A stretch of 64,000 nt of DNA, from contig JALWLD010000112.1 of the NCBI GenBank assembly GCA_027081115.1, positions 124,001 to 188,000 on the forward strand, in the 5' to 3' direction. Below, in pieces: positions 47,357 to 55,997 of this stretch; within the stretch, counting starts at the first letter, position 1, and the number at the start of each line of letters is the position of its first letter. The position numbers and the translations under genes are program-made. The notes below the pieces were generated by a model. It saw only the letters and a list, made by a program, of their open reading frames with translations. It made no database searches and had not been told where the DNA came from. Source of the stretch: Sulfurovum sp. GTDB lineage: Bacteria > Campylobacterota > Campylobacteria > Campylobacterales > Sulfurovaceae.

Positions 47357-48487
47357 CTATATTCTCCTGTATTTTACTTCACCAGCAATAATTGTTGATA
47401 TGATACTGAAATCTTCATCAAAGATAACTATATCTGCATCATACCCTTGTTTGAGTACTCCCTTTTTGATCCCCAGTTTCTCAGCAGGTATTTTTGTAAC
47501 TGCATTGATAGCTTCTATGCGTGTCATAGAAGTATGTTTTAACATGGTGTAAAGTGCCTCATTCATCTTCAATACCGAACCTGCCAAGGTACCGTCTTCA
47601 AGTGTTGCTTTACCCTCTTTTACTACTACCTTCTGACCACCAAGGTCATAGCTTCCACACTTCATACATCCTGCCCGCATAGCATCGGTAATCAAAATAA
47701 GCTTCTCTTGTTTTATTTTATGTGTCAATGCCAATAGTGAGGGGTGGGTATGCACAAGGTCTGCAATAATATCACAGCTTACATTTTCTGTATCAAAAAC
47801 AGCACCCACAATACCCGGTTCTCTGTGATGATAAGGAGTCATCGCATTAAAAAGATGTGTAGCATGGTTTACACCCCAGGTAAAACTCTCTTTGCTTTGC
47901 GCATAATTCGCATCTGAGTGTCCAACACTTAATACAATATGCGGGTAGTTTGTTCTCAAGTAACGTATAAACGCTTTGGCACCTTCTACTTCAGGGGCGA
48001 TAGTGATCATTTTAACAGAAGAAATATAATCTTCTATCAGTTCTAAATTTGGTTTTTGTACATACTTTTTATCTTGTGCACCATGTTTGTCAGCATTAAT
48101 AAACGGACCTTCCAAATGTGTACCCAGTATCTTTGCACCTGTCACATTTTGACTGCTGTTTTGAATATTTTGTAAAGCATTGTCAATAGCCTCTGGTGAC
48201 ATGGTCATAGTAGTAGCTAAAAAAGAGGTGGTACCTGTTTGCAGAAGTGTGGTAGAGATGGTTTCCAATGCTTCAAAACTGGCATCCATTACATCTGCAC
48301 CACCTGAGCCATGTATATGCATATCTATGAAACCCGGACTTACATACCTGCCTTTTGCATCAATAACTTCATACTTTGCTATATCGAACGTATCAGAAAT
48401 ATCTATAATATGTTCATTGAAAAAAAGAACTTTACCTTCAATAATATGATTGTCAACAATGAGTTTTGCATTGATAATCGCTTTGAT
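47357..48487 (-). CDS. nagA: N-acetylglucosamine-6-phosphate deacetylase, apparent non-canonical start
   Basis: PGFIDMHIHGSGGADVMD, GTHLEGPFI, SVGHSDA, HLFNAMTPYHHREPG; frame extends upstream of the ORF-track start (48322) to an AUC at 48487 preceded by AAGGAG. Confidence 0.85.
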   Translation of the reverse strand: MKAIINAKLIVDNHIIEGKVLFFNEHIIDISDTFDIAKYEVIDAKGRYVSPGFIDMHIHGSGGADVMDASFEALETISTTLLQTGTTSFLATTMTMSPEAIDNALQNIQNSSQNVTGAKILGTHLEGPFINADKHGAQDKKYVQKPNLELIEDYISSVKMITIAPEVEGAKAFIRYLRTNYPHIVLSVGHSDANYAQSKESFTWGVNHATHLFNAMTPYHHREPGIVGAVFDTENVSCDIIADLVHTHPSLLALTHKIKQEKLILITDAMRAGCMKCGSYDLGGQKVVVKEGKATLEDGTLAGSVLKMNEALYTMLKHTSMTRIEAINAVTKIPAEKLGIKKGVLKQGYDADIVIFDEDFSIISTIIAGEVKYRRI

Positions 48488-48531
48488 TATATCTCCTTTT
48501 TACATAGATATCTTGCGATGGCAATCATACC

Positions 48532-50070
48532 CTACACATTCTTCAGATTTTCCTTGAGTACACGCTTAAGTATTTTTCCTGTGGCATTTTTAGGTAACGC
48601 TTCGATAACATGAATTTGTTTTGGTATTTTATAATTGGCCAATTTTTCACGCATATGCTTTTTAAGCCCTGCTTCATCCAAAGCTTTACACTCTTCTTCA
48701 AGTTCAATGTAAGCCACAGGGATCTCACCACTCTTTTCATCGTAGATACCTATCACTGCTGAGGCTTTGACCCCTTCAAAAATGTCTATCACCTCTTCCA
48801 CTCCACGTGGATAGATGTTGATACCTTTTGAAATAATAAGATCTTTTTTTCTATCAACAATAAATAAAAAGTTCTCATCATCCAGGTAACCCATATCACC
48901 CGTAAGCAACCAGCCATTTACAATGGCCTCTTCTGTCGCTTCGGGACGATTAAGATACCCCATCATGATATTGGGACCTTTTACAATAATATCTCCAATC
49001 TCACCGGTTTTGAGTTCATTCATATCTTTGTCTACGATCTTTACTTCATGCCCGTACATCGCTGCACCCACAGAACCGGCTTTCTGCTTTTTCATAGTGT
49101 TGACACAAACCACCGGGCTGGACTCACTTAAACCATAACCTTCAAGTAGCTTCGCTCTTTTAAATTTCTTAGCCATTGCATCCAAAGTTTTTGGCTGCAG
49201 TGCTGCTGCACCGGAGATAAACGCACGAATATTGTTAAACCACAAAAAATACCAGGGAAGTTTGGCTTTAGCCAAAGCATTATAGACATCGGGAATACCA
49301 AAGAAAAGTGTCACACGTTTCATCAGTGTCTGTTTAAAGACATTTGCAAAAGGTTGTAATGATTTTATAATAACCATAGATCCACCCACATAGAGTGGCA
49401 TGGCAACTCCCACAGTAAAGGTAAAGGTATGAAACATCGGCAAAAAGACAATAACCCTGTCTTTTGATGTAACCTCTATGAGTTGTTTGGAATACTCCAT
49501 GTTGGACAATAGGTTTTGATTGCTCAACATAGCACCTTTGGGTTTACCTGTGGTACCTGAAGTATATATGATTATTGCACAATCATTAAGAGTACGATTT
49601 ACTTGTATAGTATTGTTTTTTCCCAAAGAATTATCAGCAAAAAGGTCATTAAAGGTCTCTAAATTATTATCTGTAACATCACCTTCCCAGATAATATTTT
49701 GACATTTAGTATTTTCATTGACAACTTTTTCGTGTATTTGAGAAGCAACAAGCAGTTTTGCTCCTGAATCATCTAAAATATAGTCCAACTCTTCAGACTT
49801 TAAAAAAGTATTAACAGGTACAGAAATTGCACCTATTTTAGAGACTGCAAAAACAGTATAGATGAATTCGGGAGAATTTCGTAAAAAGAGAGCAACTCTA
49901 TCGCCCTCTTGTATACCTTTTTGGCTTAAGAAAGCAGCAAGTTTATCTACCTTTTCCAAGATCTCAGCATATCTGATCTTCTCATTACCAACAAAAAGCG
50001 CCACCTTACGTTTACGCTTTTTAGCCTGATAAGAAATGATCTCGTATAAAGTAGTAAACTGTTCTGCCAT
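48532..50070 (-). CDS. fadD: Long-chain acyl-CoA synthetase-like AMP-binding enzyme
   Basis: IIYTSGTTGKPKGAMLSNQNL, EGYGLSESSPVV, GWLLTGDMGYLDDE, PKNATGKILKRVL; start at MAEQF (50070). Confidence 0.88.
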   Translation of the reverse strand: MAEQFTTLYEIISYQAKKRKRKVALFVGNEKIRYAEILEKVDKLAAFLSQKGIQEGDRVALFLRNSPEFIYTVFAVSKIGAISVPVNTFLKSEELDYILDDSGAKLLVASQIHEKVVNENTKCQNIIWEGDVTDNNLETFNDLFADNSLGKNNTIQVNRTLNDCAIIIYTSGTTGKPKGAMLSNQNLLSNMEYSKQLIEVTSKDRVIVFLPMFHTFTFTVGVAMPLYVGGSMVIIKSLQPFANVFKQTLMKRVTLFFGIPDVYNALAKAKLPWYFLWFNNIRAFISGAAALQPKTLDAMAKKFKRAKLLEGYGLSESSPVVCVNTMKKQKAGSVGAAMYGHEVKIVDKDMNELKTGEIGDIIVKGPNIMMGYLNRPEATEEAIVNGWLLTGDMGYLDDENFLFIVDRKKDLIISKGINIYPRGVEEVIDIFEGVKASAVIGIYDEKSGEIPVAYIELEEECKALDEAGLKKHMREKLANYKIPKQIHVIEALPKNATGKILKRVLKENLKNV

Positions 50071-50071
50071 C

Positions 50072-51322
50072 TTAGAACTCGTAAGATGCACCGATCGTTG
50101 TCAAGTATGCACCACCACCAGAGAAACTACCACCGCTATAAAGTAGTGAAGTCGGATCATTATATGTACCTGCTGTTACAGTAACTGGATCCTTACTGTC
50201 ATATAAGAACGCTGCACCCCATGAAAGCGCTTCTGTTTGCTGATAACGGAATCCCATAGAGAAGATTTTTGCATCAGAATCCGGCAATTCAAATCCAATA
50301 TATTCTACTGGAACTGGTGTTTCGTCGATTGCAAAACCCATCATCATAGTAATCTTGTCAAGTACAACTGTTGCACCAATTCTAAAGGTATTTGTATCTT
50401 CCCAGTTTTTCGCAATAGGCGTACCAAAAACAGACTGAAGTACTGGGTTTATTGTACTGTCATAGCCAAACTCTAATGTTTCATATGCAGACCAGTATGT
50501 TCTCTCATACACTAATTCTAGTGTAAATGTATTGTTCCATGTTTTTGAAACAGCTAAATTCAGTGCAGCCGGAAGAGGTACAGAGACACTTGCATCACCA
50601 CTGTATGTAAGACCAAAGCCAGTAAGATCAGCTGTTCCTTCTTCATCTAAATCTATCTTTGAACGATATGTAGCAGCCATAATAATATCATCTGTAGGTT
50701 TATATGTTATCGCAAGGTTATATCCAAACTCAACAGTATCACCGTCCATATCTCTGGAAACACTTGGTATAGCACCACCTGTTGCAGCTGATGCAGCAGA
50801 AGAATCACTTTTTACAACACCTTTACTATATACCAATCTCAATCCACCACCAATACTTAAATTATCCATTACTTTATATGAAATTGTGGGGTTCAACTCT
50901 ATGTTTTCAAGTGTGAACTCTTCTGCATACGCTTTTTGAAATGGTGTTTCCCATCTTTTTGTCAAGCCTGCCGGTGCAGTCAAAGAGACACCCCATCTAA
51001 AATCGCCCATTGGAGCAGATACATAATGCATATTAGGAATTAAAATATTCTCTTTTTCTGATTGACCAGAAGCAGATCCTAAAGAGTATGTATTTGAAGG
51101 AAGATGTGCCAAAGTCACTGCGCCTTCTATGTACTGTTTTTCACCCATAAATACCATATTTGCCGGGTTGAAATATGATGTATCTGCACCTGTAGTGTGT
51201 GCTACATAAGCTGCACCTAATGCCATAGAATTAAGTGATTGCTCCGGAATTTTATATCCTCCTGCCATAACGACTGAAGATGCGATAGCACTCAGTGCTA
51301 AACCTTTTACGATTGTTTTCAT
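50072..51322 (-). CDS. fadL: FadL/OmpP1/TodX family outer membrane protein
   Basis: Signal peptide, GGYKIPEQSLNSMALGAAYVAHTTGADTSYFNPANMVF, C-terminal GASYEF. Confidence 0.9.
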   Translation of the reverse strand: MKTIVKGLALSAIASSVVMAGGYKIPEQSLNSMALGAAYVAHTTGADTSYFNPANMVFMGEKQYIEGAVTLAHLPSNTYSLGSASGQSEKENILIPNMHYVSAPMGDFRWGVSLTAPAGLTKRWETPFQKAYAEEFTLENIELNPTISYKVMDNLSIGGGLRLVYSKGVVKSDSSAASAATGGAIPSVSRDMDGDTVEFGYNLAITYKPTDDIIMAATYRSKIDLDEEGTADLTGFGLTYSGDASVSVPLPAALNLAVSKTWNNTFTLELVYERTYWSAYETLEFGYDSTINPVLQSVFGTPIAKNWEDTNTFRIGATVVLDKITMMMGFAIDETPVPVEYIGFELPDSDAKIFSMGFRYQQTEALSWGAAFLYDSKDPVTVTAGTYNDPTSLLYSGGSFSGGGAYLTTIGASYEF

Positions 51323-51363
51323 GATTTTCTCCTTGTTTTTTTAAAAAGTCCTTGTCATTTGAA

Positions 51364-51397
51364 CTTGATCTAGATGCCCACTGGCATCTAGATCAAG
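51364..51397. promoter_or_regulatory. Perfect 15-bp stem, 4-nt loop hairpin between nfo and fadL
   Basis: CTTGATCTAGATGCC-CACT-GGCATCTAGATCAAG; no adjacent U-tract. Confidence 0.6.
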
Positions 51398-51411
51398 CCC
51401 AAGTACAATAT

Positions 51412-52302
51412 TTATGCCTCTATAAGCGCATACAGCTCTTGAATCTCTTTTGCCCAGATACTTTCATCTATGGTTTCCAGTACCAAAGGGATGTCATCCA
51501 TGCGTGAATCATTCATAATGAATTTAAAAGCATCCCAACCTATCTCTCCTTGACCTAAAGAGTGGTGTCTGTCCACTCTAGAACCCAGTTTAGGTTTGGA
51601 ATCGTTAATATGCATACCCATAAGGTACTCTCTACCTACGATCTTGTCAAAACTCTCCCAGGTTAAGTCATACGCTTCTCGAGTGCGAATGTCATATCCC
51701 GCTGTAAACATATGACAGGTATCTATACAGACACCTACACGGCTTTTATTTTCTACCTTATCAATAATATGAGCCAGATGTTCAAATTTGTAACCAAGGT
51801 TGGAACCTTGTCCCGCAGTATTTTCTATGACCAGTTTTACATCTGAATCTTTTGTTGCATCTATAGCTCTGTTAAGTGATTCTGCTATGACATCCAGACA
51901 TCCTAGCTCTGCCTGCATCAGCTTATCCATATACTCCGGGTCTTTTTTAGGGATTTTCACCAAGTGGGAACCAGGATGAAAATTCAATCTGTCAAGTCCT
52001 AAAATACGGCACCGCTCCAATTCATCTACAAAAGCATCTCTTGATTTTTCAAGTTTTTCCACTTCAGGATGTCCCAGGTTTATGAGGTAAGAATCATGTG
52101 GAAGCACATGTTTTGGAAGAATACCTGAGGCTTCAAGGTTTTTATGAAAAGCATCTATGGTTTTTGTCTCAAGCGGCTTAGCTACCCATTGCCTCTGGTT
52201 TTTTGTAAACAAGGCAAAGGCTTTTGCTCCAATTGCCATAGCATTGAGCGGTGCATTGTCAACACCACCACTCGCAGAAACATGTGCCCCGACAAATTTC
52301 AT
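51412..52302 (-). CDS. nfo: Deoxyribonuclease IV (endonuclease IV)
   Basis: [43 protein letters not shown]. Confidence 0.95.
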   Translation of the reverse strand: MKFVGAHVSASGGVDNAPLNAMAIGAKAFALFTKNQRQWVAKPLETKTIDAFHKNLEASGILPKHVLPHDSYLINLGHPEVEKLEKSRDAFVDELERCRILGLDRLNFHPGSHLVKIPKKDPEYMDKLMQAELGCLDVIAESLNRAIDATKDSDVKLVIENTAGQGSNLGYKFEHLAHIIDKVENKSRVGVCIDTCHMFTAGYDIRTREAYDLTWESFDKIVGREYLMGMHINDSKPKLGSRVDRHHSLGQGEIGWDAFKFIMNDSRMDDIPLVLETIDESIWAKEIQELYALIEA

Positions 52303-52318
52303 AAACTTCCCTCTTCCT

Positions 52319-52804
52319 TTACTGTTTCTTCACTTTTATAAGTATGTGATTGATTGTATCACGAAAAACAATACCATTATTTAAAACAGTATATTCTATA
52401 TTATATTTATTTTGACTTATAATTTTTTGTGTAAAGCCGTTACGAACCTTCTTAAGATGTAAACTATTATAGATTGGATTACCTCTAAAGATATTCTGAA
52501 GTATCTCTTCTGGATATGCTTCAGAAAGTACTTTTTCATTAAAAGCTTTGCCTGACATACATGAAAAAAGACTCATACACACGGTATCTTGCTTGATGAT
52601 CAAAGACATCAGTGCCTGTCCTGAACCGTAAATTTCTACTTTAATCTCTGTATTGTTTTCATACACAAATCCCATATCGGCATACTTGAAGGTAGGTGTT
52701 TTAAAGACAATAAGTGCACTGTTCTCTTTCTTGTACTGTGGGGCTCCACAGGCCGCAAAAAAAAGAGTCAAACCCATGAGGGCAATAATGATTTTACGAT
52801 TCAT
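52319..52804 (-). CDS. Putative lipoprotein
   Basis: [22 protein letters not shown] lipobox; 161 aa. Confidence 0.65.
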   Translation of the reverse strand: MNRKIIIALMGLTLFFAACGAPQYKKENSALIVFKTPTFKYADMGFVYENNTEIKVEIYGSGQALMSLIIKQDTVCMSLFSCMSGKAFNEKVLSEAYPEEILQNIFRGNPIYNSLHLKKVRNGFTQKIISQNKYNIEYTVLNNGIVFRDTINHILIKVKKQ

Positions 52805-52895
52805 TGTAGACTCACTTTATTTTTTAGTAAATTATACCCTCTTTAAGAGTAAATTAAGCACCCTGTCACTATAATTTCGTCCACAAGTTGTGAAT

Positions 52896-52970
52896 GGCCC
52901 CATCGTCTAGCGGTTAGGATCCATGGTTTTCATCCATGTTACCGGAGTTCGAGTCTCCGTGGGGTCACCA
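52896..52970 (+). tRNA. tRNA-Glu (anticodon UUC), copy 1
   Basis: ggccccatcgtctagcggttaggatccatggttttcatccatgttaccggagttcgagtctccgtggggtcacca; loop TTTTCAT. Confidence 0.95.
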
Positions 52971-53002
52971 TTTGTACCTTGTAAACTTTTTAAAATTTTG
53001 TT

Positions 53003-53077
53003 GGCCCCATCGTCTAGCGGTTAGGATCCATGGTTTTCATCCATGTTACCGGAGTTCGAGTCTCCGTGGGGTCACCA
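53003..53077 (+). tRNA. tRNA-Glu (anticodon UUC), copy 2, identical to copy 1
   Basis: 75-nt identical sequence 32 nt downstream of copy 1. Confidence 0.95.
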
Positions 53078-53130
53078 ACAAAACAATATCTCCCATCTTT
53101 TTTTATTATTTAGGTATTAATCTGTAACTT

Positions 53131-53535
53131 TTATTTCTTTTTTATCTCAATACTGTTTTTTGTTTTAACAGAGCTTTTTCGATTCTCAAATTTTTCCAAC
53201 TCTTTTTGATGCTTGGCTTTGAGATCTTTTTGTAAACGTTCATACTCTTTGGCTTTCAGTTCAGAAAGTTCTCTTTCAACCTGGTCAATATAGGCATTCA
53301 GCTCATTGATCTGATCCATATAATTTTGACAATTGTTGACAACAGTAGTACTGTAATAGTTGTCTTGATAAACAACACCGGGATTTACAACAACAGGTAC
53401 ATGTGGTGGGCGTACTATTGGATATTCTGGTTTTTCAATAGGCAAAGGGGGTCTAGGAATAGTCTGTTGCATTGTCACTTCAGCAAAAAGTATAGAGGTA
53501 TATAGAGTAAGAAGTATGATCAAAAAAAATCGCAT
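53131..53535 (-). CDS. Secreted Pro-rich/coiled-coil protein, unknown
   Basis: Signal peptide, Pro-rich segment, charged coiled coil. Confidence 0.55.
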   Translation of the reverse strand: MRFFLIILLTLYTSILFAEVTMQQTIPRPPLPIEKPEYPIVRPPHVPVVVNPGVVYQDNYYSTTVVNNCQNYMDQINELNAYIDQVERELSELKAKEYERLQKDLKAKHQKELEKFENRKSSVKTKNSIEIKKK

Positions 53536-53699
53536 AGAGTCTCTCCTTGGAAAGTAAGTATTGATTTAAGAAAGTATAACATAGATAGTAAGAACTGTAT
53601 TGGGTTTCTATCTCATATAACATTGACACAATAGTCTATAGTGATTTTTTAAAAAGTGGGACTTGCATTAATGCTTAAGTGGTGAAGATTTTAAAATTA

Positions 53700-53714
53700 T
53701 TGGTGGAGCATAAC
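53700..53714. repeat. Element-distal att direct repeat
   Basis: TTGGTGGAGCATAAC identical to 58292-58306. Confidence 0.88.
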
Positions 53715-54148
53715 TCCACCTAACTATTACAATAGGTAACGTTATTACAGTTCATAATTAAATTCTAGTCATTAAATAACTACTTAAATGACTACTAATG
53801 TGTAAAAGTAAGGGAGGTCTTATTTAAGGGTATAGCTCTTACATTAAATATTTTATTTCTTTATTTTCCAATGGATTTTTTATGGATTTTTTCACATGAT
53901 CTACTGTCTAATTTGTGTAAAGTTTTTCTTGCGTTCATTCTTGTGTTCATTTGTTCATCGGACAACACGTTCAAAGCCGTGTATATCTTTATTTACGCGT
54001 GAATTAAGTGTTCACTTTACCCTGCAAGTTCCGAGTGTGCCTTTAATACACTATTCACTTTGTTGGGAGTTGCATTTTCTAAAGTAACGCCCACTACATC
54101 ATCTTTTTGGGGTTGCGTTTACTGTTCCTTTTTGTATAACTACACTCT

Positions 54149-54472
54149 CTATTGTTTCGATGCCACAGGTCTTACGGCTGTTCTCTTGCTGTTCCCTTTT
54201 ATTCTGTCTTTATGTGCTTTAAATACATCATCAGGCATTGACAGTATAAAAAAAGTTTCTCTTTCTATCTTCTCGTATTCGGCTCTTTCAATCTGTCGTT
54301 TGGTGATGCTTCTTTTTTGTGTTGGTTTTGTCCATGTACCGTTTTTTCGGCTGTATGAAACCCTGCATAAATTGTGCATCATGTCGCAGATCAAATCAAT
54401 GTCATCATCTAACTTTGCACTCAATTCATAAAATTCTGTAAAAATTTGGTTTCGTTTGTGGGATAACATCAT
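54149..54472 (-). CDS. Hypothetical element protein
   Basis: 107-aa ORF, same strand as other element genes. Confidence 0.5.
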   Translation of the reverse strand: MMLSHKRNQIFTEFYELSAKLDDDIDLICDMMHNLCRVSYSRKNGTWTKPTQKRSITKRQIERAEYEKIERETFFILSMPDDVFKAHKDRIKGNSKRTAVRPVASKQ

Positions 54473-54604
54473 TACACCATTACCTCGTTAGTTTATGGTT
54501 GTTTGTTCACTTCCTTTCTACTTTTAAAAGTGAATTATAAGCAAAGTGCGATACTGACGCTCTCACCGTGCTTATTTGAGGTTTTGTGTAAAATTCTTTG
54601 CCTA

Positions 54605-55294
54605 TTAACTTACGCGTGTGAACATAGACTCTATTTTTACACTTAACCCTGTAGCTTTTTTGATAGTTTTTTCCATCTTTTTATGGACGGTTTCAATATC
54701 TTTTAAAAGTACACCACTTAGGTACTTTGATTTAAAGACAAACTCCAGTCTATAAAGTGGATAATCTAATTTTGCATGAAGTGCTTTATCATAGATTTTA
54801 ATATCCATAAATGGATTAGTCTTTTTCTCTTTGGCTGTTTTGTAGTAAGTAGTGTTCTTCCATGGAAGTGGCGTTCTAATCCTACATAATGCCTTAATAA
54901 TACTCTTGGGTATGTTCCCCTTAAAATCAATGGCTACATCTAACCTTGTTACTTTGGTATATTGTAATCGACTCTCTAACTCCTGCAAGTGTTGCACCAG
55001 TAGCCGTGACCTCTCATTGTAGCCTTGCAGTCCTGCAAACTCTAAAGTTTGGCTCTTGGGAGTGGGTGCAAGGGTTTTGAGTGGTAGCGTTAATCCTAAA
55101 TATGTGTGAATGATCTTGGCTTCAATGATGTTTTTAGTCAATGCTTTACCAAAGGCTGCACTCCATACTTTGGGCTTAAATACGCTTCTACTCTTCACGG
55201 CTTCTATGCTATAATCTTGATGATGAATAAAGACTGCTTCCATAGTTTCACTGGAGAGATTAAGAGAGTCGATATTAACTCTCTTGCCCCTCAT
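54605..55294 (-). CDS. Rep_trans/RstA-like replication initiator (putative)
   Basis: VTRLDVAIDF, DIKIYDKA (YxK), YPLYRLEFVFK (RxE) ordering as in Rep_trans-type proteins. Confidence 0.55.
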   Translation of the reverse strand: MRGKRVNIDSLNLSSETMEAVFIHHQDYSIEAVKSRSVFKPKVWSAAFGKALTKNIIEAKIIHTYLGLTLPLKTLAPTPKSQTLEFAGLQGYNERSRLLVQHLQELESRLQYTKVTRLDVAIDFKGNIPKSIIKALCRIRTPLPWKNTTYYKTAKEKKTNPFMDIKIYDKALHAKLDYPLYRLEFVFKSKYLSGVLLKDIETVHKKMEKTIKKATGLSVKIESMFTRVS

Positions 55295-55589
55295 CTTTAA
55301 ACCACTCTCTTACTTCACGTTTCCATTCAGTAGTTAGTCTAAAAATACCTATTTTTGCTTTTTTACCATTCTCTTTGATCACGGTTCTAGGTTCTGTATA
55401 AAGATTGTCTTTTACTTCCTCATGTGTGACCTTGAAATGCCTTTTAAGCTTCTTTCGTAGGTGTTGTATAATGTCAGGTAAATAGTGACAGTTAAAGATG
55501 TATGCGTGGTGCTGTTGCACTCTGTCATCATCTACCAAACACATCTTTAATATCTTTTCTTCTGTTGGTGTGAGTAGTGGCTTTTTCAT
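55275..55589 (-). CDS. Hypothetical element protein, possible winged-helix regulator
   Basis: LLTPTEEKILKMCLVDDDRVQQHHAYIF... overlaps start of Rep-like gene by 20 nt. Confidence 0.5.
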   Translation of the reverse strand: MKKPLLTPTEEKILKMCLVDDDRVQQHHAYIFNCHYLPDIIQHLRKKLKRHFKVTHEEVKDNLYTEPRTVIKENGKKAKIGIFRLTTEWKREVREWFKDEGQES

Positions 55590-55814
55590 TTAAGCCACCT
55601 CTACACTTGCATTGATAAACGCTTCAAGTTCTGAACGTTTGAAGATTGTTACTCTATCACTTAGCTTGTACGCTTTGAGTTTTCCTTGATTTACCCATAA
55701 CCATACTGTACTAAGTCCACACCCTAAAAACTTGGCTGTTTCCTTTGCTCTCATATTCTCTACTATTGCTGTTTCACTTTGTTTATTGCGACGTTCTGTT
55801 TCTGTATTTGTCAT
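55590..55814 (-). CDS. AlpA/Xis-like MerR-type excisionase
   Basis: MRAKETAKFLGCGLSTVWLWVNQGKLKAYKLSDRVTIFKRSELEAFI. Confidence 0.75.
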   Translation of the reverse strand: MTNTETERRNKQSETAIVENMRAKETAKFLGCGLSTVWLWVNQGKLKAYKLSDRVTIFKRSELEAFINASVEVA

Positions 55815-55821
55815 TTTTGAC

Positions 55822-55918
55822 TTCCTTAATCTATAAGGAACTCAACGCGTTTCGTTCTGGTTTAGTAGGCTATCCCCAATGGATAGTTTGCAACACCTTA
55901 TAATGCATTATAAGGTGT
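55822..55918. promoter_or_regulatory. Cluster of three inverted repeats upstream of the excisionase gene
   Basis: TTCCTTA-ATCTA-TAAGGAA; CTATCC-CCAAT-GGATAG; 26-bp perfect palindrome ACACCTTATAATGCATTATAAGGTGT. Confidence 0.65.
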
Positions 55919-55997
55919 GAAACACTACCTAAAACAGGAAAGTTAAGTCTATGCTATTACACAGTAAAAAAAGTAGGGTAAATCGTGGGAGTCCGTA

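Noticed and set aside
48485-48492. TATAAT-like -10 box just upstream of nagA
   Set aside because: No -35 at suitable spacing, and it lies between a strong SD and the inferred start, so more likely coincidental.
52936-53127. 63-aa ORF on + strand
   Set aside because: Overlaps the tandem tRNA-Glu genes.
53896-54431. + strand ORFs 53896..54087 and 54060..54431 in the mobile element
   Set aside because: No recognisable domain, the second is mostly antisense to 54149..54472, and other element genes are on the - strand.
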